Shown here: one piece after another, positions 25,025-33,772 of the stretch
Layout: every line of letters starts with the position of its first letter
Position numbering within the stretch: the stretch's first letter is position 1
Assembly: GCF_000340215.1 (NCBI RefSeq)
Contig: NW_006921535.1
Coordinates: forward strand, 3,892,596-3,956,595
DNA length: 64,000 nt
Direction: 5' to 3'
Source of the DNA: Pseudocercospora fijiensis CIRAD86
Lineage: Eukaryota > Ascomycota > Dothideomycetes > Mycosphaerellales > Mycosphaerellaceae
Made by a program: the position numbers and the translations under genes
Notes under the pieces: model-generated
Told to the model about the DNA's origin: nothing
What the model saw: the letters and a program-made list of their open reading frames with translations, nothing else
Databases searched by the model: none

Positions 25025-25365
25025 TACTCCGTCGCCATTGCCTTGGGTATTATGCTTTTGGAGGCCATTGTGATTCCATGTTCGGCTTGGGTTCTTAGAA
25101 CACCGCAAGGAGAATCTTTTGCTTAGTTGTTTTGGGCAAGCGAGGAGTACATCCGGATTCAGCGATTTGACATAAATCACTCACATTATGCACATATTAG
25201 GAGAGCATGGGCTATGATTGATGAGAGGTATGCAGAGTACTCGTAGCCGAGCCTAATAACATGACTTTGAATGAAGCCAGCGCAGCCTTCAGCGCCCGTG
25301 CACGCGAACATGCCTGCGATACAAGAAATAGTCTAGCCTGCTCTGACTAGGAGTCCTGCTGACGC

Positions 25366-25845
25366 TCACCGGCTTGTATCAGCCTTATTCTTCTCGACAC
25401 TGGCTTGGTCATTGAGAGCCTCCAAACACTCCTCGGCCTGAATAATGGACCGCACTAGACTCATTGCATACTCTGCATATTCGACACTATCCCACTCCAC
25501 CCGGCCCAGGTCTTCAAGATCGAGAGTCAAGACCTCATGTCGACTCTGGTGGTAGAATTGATTCCCCACCCACCCTGGCTCCTTCTTTCCTGGCTCTGGA
25601 TCAGTCGGTTGCTTCTCGTCGAGCTCTGCAATGAGTGGAATGAGCTTGATTTGAAGATACTTGCAAGCTATCTTTCCAAGGTTGTCGGGAGCCATTATTT
25701 TTAAAGTTTTGTTGCGGCTTGTGATTGCTGAATCGATCGTCGCGGCGAACTTTTGCCACTTGGGAAGACCAAGCATGATCTGCTCGCGGTTATCGTAGGT
25801 GGGAGGCGTCAAGACATTCTTGGTCTTTTTGGTGGGTTTCGACAT
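25366..25845 (-). CDS. Hypothetical protein, 159 residues
   Basis: This single frame starts MSKPTKKTKNVLTPP. It is hydrophilic, with a Lys-rich N-terminus and a helical, acidic C-terminal half (VEYAEYAMSLVRSIIQAEE). No domain was recognised. It is called because its amino-acid composition is protein-like and no competing frame on either strand is as long. It may be a lineage-specific gene. Confidence 0.5.
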   Translation of the reverse strand: MSKPTKKTKNVLTPPTYDNREQIMLGLPKWQKFAATIDSAITSRNKTLKIMAPDNLGKIACKYLQIKLIPLIAELDEKQPTDPEPGKKEPGWVGNQFYHQSRHEVLTLDLEDLGRVEWDSVEYAEYAMSLVRSIIQAEECLEALNDQASVEKNKADTSR

Positions 25846-26204
25846 GTCTCTTCTGGGGAAAGCTGTCCTACTCTGGTCATCACGATATGGATCTGAATGT
25901 AAAAGGCTTTATATCCTTGATATGACACAGCGTGTTTGCCGTGGGGTAAACGAAGATCATAGGAGAGACTTCTGGACAGCGACGCTCAGCAAAATCATGT
26001 CACCTAGGCTTTCCAACATCATTTCAACACTTCATTGTGCTACGTATCGCGACGAGCCGGGGAATGCTGGAGGCGTTTCTGGCCGCTGGAGATCTCGATC
26101 ATCCAGGTTCCATCCATTCACGCCACGGTGTCCCCTCCCGCTCATAAAGAGGTCATCAGCAACGAAAGTCCTGTTCGGAGCGCTCTTGGTAGGCTTCGAG
26201 GCTG

Positions 26205-26867
26205 TCAAGCACCTGTTACCCCACGAAAGGCCCCATAAGATGGATCACGACGCTCATCATCTTCCTCAATAATTTCAGATTTGATCTCCTCGGCTTCCGC
26301 CGCCCTCTTCAGCTCCCGCTTTGCCTTGGCCTCCTCTTCAGCCAGCGCCAGCATTACTTTCCAACTTTCCTTCTTGACTTCCCAAGTCAACTCGATCATC
26401 TCGAGAACATAGTCTTTGGCATCGTCTTCTGTCATCTTCCTGATCTGCACAGAATCCTTCGGCTCAAGCGATTCCACATCATCATCGATGTAGACGAAGC
26501 TGTTTCCAGGGGGGACGTTTGTATACTGAAAGCCCTTCATGATGCGATTGGCAAATTCGTTTCCCTGGAAGTAATGTGGTCGCAATTGGTCCAGGCGGAG
26601 GAGATGCGGCTCGAGATTATCGATCTCCACGTAACACTGGTATTGCGTGTACTCGGCGGCAACACGAGCATCGAGATCTCTGATATCGGCTTTCGCAATG
26701 GTAACGCGGCTTTGTGGATTAGACCGCAGTGCTTTATTGATCATAAGCGCAAGACCTTTTGGTTGTATACCAGGTTGCCATTCCGATGAGTGTGTGAAGT
26801 TGCATGAAGCGCCGGCCCTGTTACGGCCAGCAGGGTGCAAGCAAGGTAGAGGGAGATTGTGACCCAT
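26205..26867 (-). CDS. Hypothetical protein with charged helical C-terminus
   Basis: The frame encodes up to 220 residues. The part from about residue 42 (MINKALRSN) looks genuinely coding: YCVEIDNLEPHLLRL-like blocks, an acidic patch, then a strongly predicted helix (LALAEEEAKAKRELKRAAEA). The first 40 residues are less convincing. An alternative 5' exon in another frame contains a signal-peptide-like stretch (VTISLYLACTLLAV near 26850), so the real N-terminus may differ. No domain was recognised. Confidence 0.5.
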   Translation of the reverse strand: MGHNLPLPCLHPAGRNRAGASCNFTHSSEWQPGIQPKGLALMINKALRSNPQSRVTIAKADIRDLDARVAAEYTQYQCYVEIDNLEPHLLRLDQLRPHYFQGNEFANRIMKGFQYTNVPPGNSFVYIDDDVESLEPKDSVQIRKMTEDDAKDYVLEMIELTWEVKKESWKVMLALAEEEAKAKRELKRAAEAEEIKSEIIEEDDERRDPSYGAFRGVTGA

Positions 26868-27839
26868 ATTGCTGCAGGTTTCCTCAAGCTGAAGATAGTC
26901 TGTAGCTCCGAAACTGTGCTCACGACTGCGAATTTAAGTCCTGTTGGAGCAAACAAGTAGTGGCTCGAAAGACTTCTCTCGATCATTCTGGCACATGTCT
27001 GCTGCGAACAAAGCAGTGCTTCGTGGCCTCTGCAACTTCTCCAGGCCGTTCACAAGAAGAGAGGCATCCGGATTACCTGGCATCGCAAAGCAGGCGCCTT
27101 CTTCATTCACAATGAAGCAAAATCGACGTTCACATCCCAGCACCCAACCTTCTCGCCATCGCTGTTCGAGAACTGTGGCTTGGAGCATTCGTCTACTTCT
27201 GAAGCCCCGGCACATGCATCATACCCTACTTCACTATCTATGACTTCTACGACTCGATCAATAGCAATATTACAGGAGAAGAAGCGCCGAAACCACCATA
27301 CTTCCTCGAGCAAGGTTCTTGCGTAGGAGGGCATTGTAGGAATTTTGGACAGAGAGCTTTTTAAGGGATGTGAGGATTTTGGGGTTCTGCTGAGGCCTTC
27401 TTTTCTGCTGCGATGTTTTTGGAGGCCGGATTCGGAGGGGCACATCCTGGTTTGAGATTGGTGGTTGGTTTTGGTTGAGGTTTGATGAGGATTTTCAGAT
27501 GCTGGATGTTGGTCATCTTGTAGGGGAGTGGCAGTGTGAGAGCAAACGAGGTGAAAGGCGGTTTTATGTGAGTAGAAGTGAGGTTGTGAAGAGGACAATG
27601 GTTTGGACATTGCTCTTAGATCAGGAGAATGAGGGAACGATCTGGGAAGCACGTCGTGAGTCCAAGCAGAACTGATACGATTGAGTGAAGACTAACTACC
27701 TAGACTGACTGCATCCAAAAAGCCTGCCGATCTAAAAATAAGATGGGAGCTTCCTTAACGAATGCCCATACCCACGTGTGCTGACAATAAAAGAACGGTT
27801 CAGAGCGTAATGATAAACCAAGAGTGGATCACTTTCCTC
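26868..27839. other. Region without a supported gene
   Basis: A 181-codon minus-strand frame (27107-27652) is rich in Ser, His and Pro, and it reads like non-coding sequence. Nothing else stands out. Confidence 0.35.
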
Positions 27840-28440
27840 CAATCTCCGGATTGAGCCAATTCGGCTTTCTTGTGTAGTCTCTCCGCTCTGTTTAATTCAT
27901 ATAAGGCCTGCCTCTGTTGTTTTTCCTCCGCCTTCAGCCTATTCAACTCCTCCTTTCTCTCCTTGATCATCCCATCCTACTTGGCAATCTTCTCAATGAT
28001 GTTCCTGGACACAATCTGAGATTCCTCTGCGGTCATTTCGGGCAAAGGCTTTAAAGAAGGCACTCTGTAAACCTCATCGGGAGATGGCGTAGGCAGGGGT
28101 CGGTTCTCCAGCAGACGGACGGATTCGTTGAGTCTGTCGTATTTCTTCACACGACCATAACAGCCATTCAGTCGATCCTCAAGGAGTATGGCGATATACT
28201 GGCGCCACTGTCAGCGTCTATAGCTCTCCTGTGCTCGAGGACATTATACGCACATTGGCGTCATTGTACTATCTCTCGATCAATGTGAAAATCTGCTTGT
28301 TGTTGTTCTTGGAGTATAATTTGAGGGTGTAATCGATGTTGTAGTTGATGTACCATTGCTGTATATGTATGGGCGCTGGCATGGCCATTAGCTCTTGGTG
28401 CGCTGCACAAGGGTGCGACCTACCATCAGGGTCACGGAGA
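27840..28440 (-). pseudogene. Nonsense-bearing hypothetical gene
   Basis: Read with one 46-bp GT-AG intron (28208-28253), the minus strand gives a continuous, protein-like charged sequence. It runs from about QQWYINYNIDYTLKLYSKNN, through WRQYIAILLEDRLNG, to KRAERLHKK-like helices ending near 27840. Two in-frame TAG codons interrupt it, at 28269-28271 (after LIER) and 27977-27979 (after EKIAK). Restoring Trp or Gln at these sites would leave a clean frame, so both stops fit single CpA-to-TpA type changes. The protein family is not recognised. A further exon probably lies upstream near 28440 (MTRFRLRDPDG). Confidence 0.5.
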
Positions 28441-28781
28441 CGAAAACGTGTCATGTTCCTGCCGAGCCATCCTCTGGCCATGTTTGTTCGTGATCTGCTC
28501 TGAGCCCGATAGTAGATAGTAATGCTTGGATCTGCTATAGATAGACTGGAGGGTGTTTGCGATTGCTGAGATGGGAAGTACGTGCGAAGATCCAGAAGTT
28601 AGCTCTCCAGAACAATCAAGAGAGAAGGGTAAGTCATGGCACACGCCTGCCTTGCGAGCATGGGAAGGAACGCTGTGAGTGGAAACCCAAGAGAATGCGC
28701 TCAAGTGAGCGCTGCTGCTGTCATTTCTCAAGAGCTAGGCAAGCACAACTTCGTGACCTCCAACGACCCCTAACATCACAT

Positions 28782-29036
28782 TCACCACCCCTCCCTCCCG
28801 TTTACTGTCAACCTCTCGATAACCTCATCCCTCTCAAACCCAAAATTCCTCAAGAACTTATCCCTGGCTCCAATCGCCTGGACATATTTCATCATCACCT
28901 GAAAAATCTCAACATCGTAAGTCCTAACCCTCTCAGTATCCTCTCGATAAATCTCCAAACTGTTCATCGACTCTGTATCATCGTTCAGAGCAGGAACTTC
29001 CATCTGACTGATACCATTGGCCATCGAGACTTGCAA
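28782..29036 (-). CDS. Possible C-terminal exon of a hypothetical protein
   Basis: This is an 84-codon frame with natural-looking composition (EIFQVMMKYVQAIGARDKF ... GFERDEVIERL). The first codon is TTG, not ATG, so it is probably an internal or last exon. Upstream candidate exons near 29040-29230 are in other frames, and I could not find a confident splice join. Confidence 0.35.
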   Translation of the reverse strand: MQVSMANGISQMEVPALNDDTESMNSLEIYREDTERVRTYDVEIFQVMMKYVQAIGARDKFLRNFGFERDEVIERLTVNGREGW

Positions 29037-29349
29037 TTTCTACGGGGTAGACGCAGCACTTCATGGCTTGTGATGGGTCGATGTCGGTCTCTTTGGAGTC
29101 GTAGGTTAGGTTTGCGATGCAATTGTCCCGTTATTCTTGAAGGCTCTTGTCCTACATATACTCTCCGTGTCTCGAGAAGTCGTTCGACGGCAAGAGCGCC
29201 CATGTCGCCTATGTCTGGGAATTGTGGCTATTTGTTCAGCTGAAACACTTTCGCGGTCAGCCAACGCTCTTAGAGCTGAAGTCCAGGCACTTTTGTGGGA
29301 TCAGGTCCCCGAAAAAGTCGTAGGCATTTCGAACGCAACCACTATGGGA

Positions 29350-29776
29350 AGAGACGCCAATCAGCAAGAAATGGATGCGCAGACCAAAAACCTCATCGAC
29401 CATGGTCTTGCTGCTGGAGACTTGCCTTTCGAAAACGGAGCTTCAATCAAAGATATTTACCTCAGATCGACGAGCAAATATCTGCATGCTCGACAAGAAG
29501 TAAGATGATGAAGAGGCTGAGCGTGGGAGATGAGTCTCTGATCCTGCAGTGGCTCGGCGAGGTAAGATCATGATCTTGAGTTGCGCCCGATATCATATGC
29601 TTCACGGATGTCTTGCATGCTCATGTCAGGGTTCACATTGTGCCGTTGATCGGAGCTTTGAATGGATTCCTGATTTCTCTCATGAGCGACTGCGGCGGAG
29701 ACGAGATGGACTATCCTCACCGCAAGCCGCCCAAGTCGGGAACGAGGTCAAACCAACAATCAGCCTAGCAGTCTAG
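29350..29776 (+). CDS. Possible multi-exon hypothetical gene
   Basis: A plausible coding stretch starts at ATGGGAAGAGACGCC (MGRDANQQEMDAQTKNLIDH) and reaches a GTAAGA donor at about 29502. A short middle exon (WLGE) and a third exon after CATGTCAG near 29630 can be joined. Without homology the downstream frame is uncertain. No domain was recognised. Confidence 0.3.
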
Positions 29777-30666
29777 ACGACAATACCACAGGGTGCAGCT
29801 CAGGCTCTCTTCAACGAGATTCACGTCTGAATTGTTGGCATAGGAAATTACCAGTTCGTGTTCGTTGGGCCTCGCATCTTCGCAGGCATCGGCATAAGAG
29901 CTCTGATGGTTACGTCCGTATTTTTGGTATGAATGTTGTCAGTCTCAGTTTCAAACGCGTTGTAGGGGTGCCAGGATGGGGGCAGCCTGCCTGCATAACT
30001 TACGAGAAGGAGCGAAAATCAGTCGTGGCTATTTGACACCACCAGATTCTCGTAACGTTACGCCGTTACGGTACCTGCAGGCTTCTATGGATAATGGAAC
30101 GCGTTCTTCGCTGGGGGCGCACGGGTGGTGCAACGGTTGAACGGTGTAGAACTATCTGAGACGGAAAAAGTGTCGAAAGTTGCCGATCCGTCTGCGAAGC
30201 TTTATCGCCCGAGAAGTTTGCAAATTGCAAGTGCACCCGCTGACCGCTCGTGCTCTTGCTTCAGGCTTGTTCGCTTTGGGAAGGTGCATTCCATCTCGTA
30301 TTTTCTAGTCGCCAGATGCTATTTTTCGAGAACATAGCTAGCCGCCGATCATGAGCCACTAGCCATCGTAGCATCGTCTCGCACGGGACCTCCACCAAGC
30401 CCCGGCTCTCGGTGTTGGTGTTGGACAACACTACTACTTTGCCTGACACCACGACCGCGATGCGCGGTAAAAGCGTTACCCTATAGCTGGTCAATCGGGC
30501 AACCTAATAAAACAAACGCCATTTAGGGGCTGCTGTTCGGGGCAATGGGCGTTCCATACCTCCAATGGGAAGCCGGCCCTTGTGCAAGCATTCAACAAGG
30601 TCAACAAGGCTGCTGGTGACCGCAATGAAGCTTAATGCAAGCACGCGTGCGCTTGGCGGAAGGCTG
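29777..30666. other. Intergenic region upstream of the secreted-protein gene
   Basis: Only short overlapping frames occur. The right end is the probable promoter of the cysteine-rich protein gene. Confidence 0.4.
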
Positions 30667-30673
30667 TATATAT
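30667..30673 (+). promoter_or_regulatory. TATA box of the cysteine-rich secreted protein gene
   Basis: TATATAT lies about 130 bp before the ATG at 30799 and is followed by a pyrimidine-rich leader (TCTTCTCCTATCCTCTTC). A strong TATA box plus a CT-rich leader is typical of regulated, highly expressed fungal genes. Confidence 0.5.
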
Positions 30674-30798
30674 GTCTTTGCGCAACAGTCGTCTTGCTGT
30701 TCTCGTCATTATTGAAGCTTCGTCGCTCACTGGAAACTGACTTTCGTTCATTCATATCTTCTCCTATCCTCTTCATCATTCCCTTCTCCTCGGTCAAG

Positions 30799-31347
30799 AT
30801 GCAGTGGATCACCATCGTCGCCCTCTTCGCAGCCAGTGTGACTGCACTTCCCAAACAGGAAGAAAATCAGGCAAAGGATTGGTGCTGGTATTGTGGTCAT
30901 GGCATCATTGATGGAGCCATCTTTGACCCATACGTTTTCGACCCCTGGGCTCCATTCTGCCCAAATGTCTTCAACCCGTAAGTCTGGCGACATCTGCTCG
31001 ATATCAACGGCCGATGCACCTGCTGATCAGCCATCAATTACAGTTATTGCCCCGAACCAGGACGTGCAAAACCATTCTGTACGGACGGCGATGTCAATGG
31101 CTGTTACTTTGCTCGGTGTCGCTGTGCCGGCGCGGTTACTGGTGCTTGCGACCTGTTGCACCATGACTACCCGAACATCGTTTATGACCCATTTACGGGA
31201 TCGGTGAGTGATAGTGAATTATGTCCATATCGAGATCGCACTGACAGTCTGTAGTGCATGGACACGAACCAACGCGGCATCGAGTACCATGGCTTCGCCA
31301 ACTACTGTGCCAGGGCAGGCGGTTTCGTCTCTGGATGCCTTCCTTGA
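30799..31347 (+). CDS. Small secreted cysteine-rich protein (effector-like)
   Basis: Three exons (30799..30977, 31044..31203, 31255..31347) joined by GT-AG introns of 66 and 51 bp encode 143 residues. A signal peptide covers about the first 18 residues (MQWITIVALFAASVTALP). The remaining ~125 residues contain 12 cysteines, an even number suited to six disulfides, in WCWYC, FCPN, YCPEP, FCTDG, GCYFARCRC, GACDL, SCMDT, YCARA and GCLP. The splice joins are supported by phase, by acceptor and donor consensus, and by cysteines appearing on both sides of each junction. Size, secretion and cysteine content are those of a candidate effector or other extracellular protein. No known fold was recognised. 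A TA-rich degraded repeat begins 170 bp downstream. Confidence 0.78.
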
Positions 31348-31514
31348 GCAGCAGGATATGAGCAAGATGCCCGCGGTTACCTGTCACGCCGTCAGTCAGC
31401 CTTGGATAGTGAGGCGGATCGGCAGGTCGATGAAAGACGTGATTCTACATCTGTCTTGGACACAAAAAGACGTCGGTTTTTTTAAGCGCCTGCTTCTGTA
31501 AATATCTTTGCCAG

Positions 31515-31836
31515 TGTAGTTGTAGTAGGGAAACCCGGCTTAGCGCAGGCATATGCGTATCTTTCTTTCCTACTATGCGACATATAGACAAGTATGTATA
31601 CGACTATAGACAACAATATAGCGGTAGATATATACTAGAATAACACCTAATCCCGCTATAGAATAGCCTTCGTTACTTCTCTTCCCTTCTTATATATACT
31701 TACAATACCGCCTCTTAAAGGTATATAATACTACGTAGACCCCTCGCAGTTAACTAAGATGCAGTAAATACAAGGCATACTATACTCAGTTCCCTGTATA
31801 TATACCTATACCTACGACCTACCCGTCCCTCCCACA
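31515..31836. mobile_element. Possible RIP-degraded solo LTR
   Basis: This 322-bp TA-rich block begins TGTAG and ends CCACA, so it has the TG...CA termini of an LTR, and it is flanked by CCAG on both sides. The interior is full of TATA and CTA/TAG words, like the two degraded transposons in this window. No internal retroelement coding sequence adjoins it. The 4-bp duplication could be chance. Confidence 0.45.
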
Positions 31837-31929
31837 CCAGTACGGAAAGAACGTGCAGCGATGTATTCGTGTTGCCGAGTTGCGCTGTTGCACATATCAG
31901 CTGCGATAATCACCGTTGATTGGGATCTC

Positions 31930-33270
31930 TCAGTAGCTACGAGGCAGGCCAAGTGCTTTCTCGCCGATGAAGTTCATGATCATCTCTCGCGACACAGGCG
32001 CAAGCCGAGGGACGAAGCATTCTCTCAAATATCTTTCGACATGATACTCGGCAGCATAGCCCATGCCGCCCATGCTCATCACACTTCGTTCGCACGCGAC
32101 ATACGCAGCCTCTGCTGCAACATATTTGGCGCTATTAGCGGCCACCCCAACTGCATGCTGCGTGATTGTGTCGTCATATTCTGGATTATCTGGCGAACTC
32201 TGGTCGTAGAGTCTGGCAGCATGGTAAGTCAGTAGCTTTGCAGCCTCCAGCTGCATGAATGCTGATGCAAGTGGATGCTGGATGGCTTGATTCTGCCCGA
32301 TGGGTCTGCCGAAGACGACGCGTTCCTTTGCATAGCTCGTTGCCTTCTTGAGCGCTGCGTATCCAAGGCCGAGCGCCTCTCCTGCCAAAAGGCAACGCTC
32401 CGCATTCATGCCGTGGAGGATCTGCTTGAAGCCTTTGCCTTCCTCGCCAATCAGCGAATCCTTGGGCACGTAGTAGTTGTCGAAGAAGACTTGGTTTGCG
32501 TCGACTGCTCGGCCGCCCATCTTGCGGATTTTCTTGATTTCTAGACCCGGATCGTCCTTGTTCAGGTCGATGTAAAGCATGCTGAGACCTTCGCTGGACT
32601 TCTTGACTTCTTCGATTGGCGTCGTGCGGCATAGCAAGACCATCTTCTGGGCCACCTGAGCATTGGTGATCCAGATCTTTTGTCCAGTAATGCGATAGCC
32701 GTCTCCGTCTGGCGTTGCAGTGGTCTTCAGCTTAAGTGTTTCAAGTCCAGTGTTCGGCTCCGTGACTCCGAAGCACGTTCGCCATTCGCCGCTGATGATC
32801 TTGCTTAGAAAACGGCCACGCTGTTCTTCGGTCGCGAACTTGGCAACAGGCTGTGTGGCATAGACATTTGCATGTATCGATTGCGCGCCTGCCATTCCAG
32901 CGCCACTTTCCGCAATTGTTTGCAGCATCATCGTGGCTTCCGAAATACCAAGCCCAGAGCCTCCCAAATTCTCAGGAAGTGCAATGCCTATCCAGCCGTC
33001 TTTGGCCAGGGCGGCATGGAGGTCACCGGGATATTTGTCGTTGTAGTCGCAGTCCATCCAGTACTCGTCGTCGAAGTTCGAGCAGATCTTCATGACAGCG
33101 TCCCGCACGGTCAATTGCTCTTCTGTGAATCCCGAAGTCTCCATTAGCCGCCTGTGCGGCGTTACAGCGAATCCGCGTGCACGGCATTTTGATGGTACAG
33201 GCACTGCTGGACGCGATATCGACGCAGCCCGAGAAGCAATGCGAAAAGACGAAAGCAGATGCTTTGCCAT
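31930..33270 (-). CDS. Mitochondrial acyl-CoA dehydrogenase
   Basis: This is a single exon of 446 residues starting MAKHLLSSFRIASRA, a basic Ser/Arg-rich presequence suited to mitochondrial import. Acyl-CoA dehydrogenase blocks follow in order: the N-terminal helical domain (LPENLGGSGLGI), the FAD/substrate region with FGVTEPNTGLETLKLKT and GQKIWITNAQ, and the C-terminal helical domain (GRPIGQNQAIQHPLA, MGGMGYAAEYHVERYLRE). Such enzymes oxidise acyl-CoA to enoyl-CoA in fatty-acid or branched-chain degradation. The usual C-terminal IYEGTSEIQ block is replaced by RLAPVSREMIMNFIGEKALG, so this is a divergent subfamily and chain-length specificity is not predictable. The upstream in-frame TTG was rejected as a start. 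Confidence 0.92.
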   Translation of the reverse strand: MAKHLLSSFRIASRAASISRPAVPVPSKCRARGFAVTPHRRLMETSGFTEEQLTVRDAVMKICSNFDDEYWMDCDYNDKYPGDLHAALAKDGWIGIALPENLGGSGLGISEATMMLQTIAESGAGMAGAQSIHANVYATQPVAKFATEEQRGRFLSKIISGEWRTCFGVTEPNTGLETLKLKTTATPDGDGYRITGQKIWITNAQVAQKMVLLCRTTPIEEVKKSSEGLSMLYIDLNKDDPGLEIKKIRKMGGRAVDANQVFFDNYYVPKDSLIGEEGKGFKQILHGMNAERCLLAGEALGLGYAALKKATSYAKERVVFGRPIGQNQAIQHPLASAFMQLEAAKLLTYHAARLYDQSSPDNPEYDDTITQHAVGVAANSAKYVAAEAAYVACERSVMSMGGMGYAAEYHVERYLRECFVPRLAPVSREMIMNFIGEKALGLPRSY

Positions 33271-33772
33271 CTTGCGAACGCGTGACAATGTACGAATCCA
33301 AGAGTAACACAGGTGACAACTACGCTTGTTTGCAAAAAGGACGATATGTACAAGTCAATGAGGAGCGATTGAAGTCGCCAGCGACATGGCCATATACACC
33401 TCGGGAATAACATGCGGATATTGTCGTCAATGCGGGAGTAAGAGGCGAAGAAAAGCAAAGTGAGGAGGTAGTCACGTGGTCTGGCTCCTGCTTCGAGAGA
33501 AATGCCAAGAGTCGCGCTTGCCCGTTTCGTGGAGCAAGTAAACATTGACGTCTGAACTTCAACACCTCGCGACGACGCCGCACCGACCCCCAGCGACACA
33601 GCGGCGCCTTGCCCGCTTCACGACCGCGACAACTCTTGGAAGCATGTACATATAGCAAATCAACGACAGCAGAACAGCGTTTCGGCGCGCATCTTGGCAA
33701 GAGTCCGGAGTAATCAAAACACGCACATAAACACGGCGAGAGACAGCAGAGAGCGGAAAAGGGAAATCAATC
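33271..33772. promoter_or_regulatory. Divergent promoter region between acyl-CoA dehydrogenase and INCENP genes
   Basis: These 502 bp separate divergent start codons. Frames of 70-145 codons exist on both strands but overlap the flanking coding regions or lack domain signal. Confidence 0.5.
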
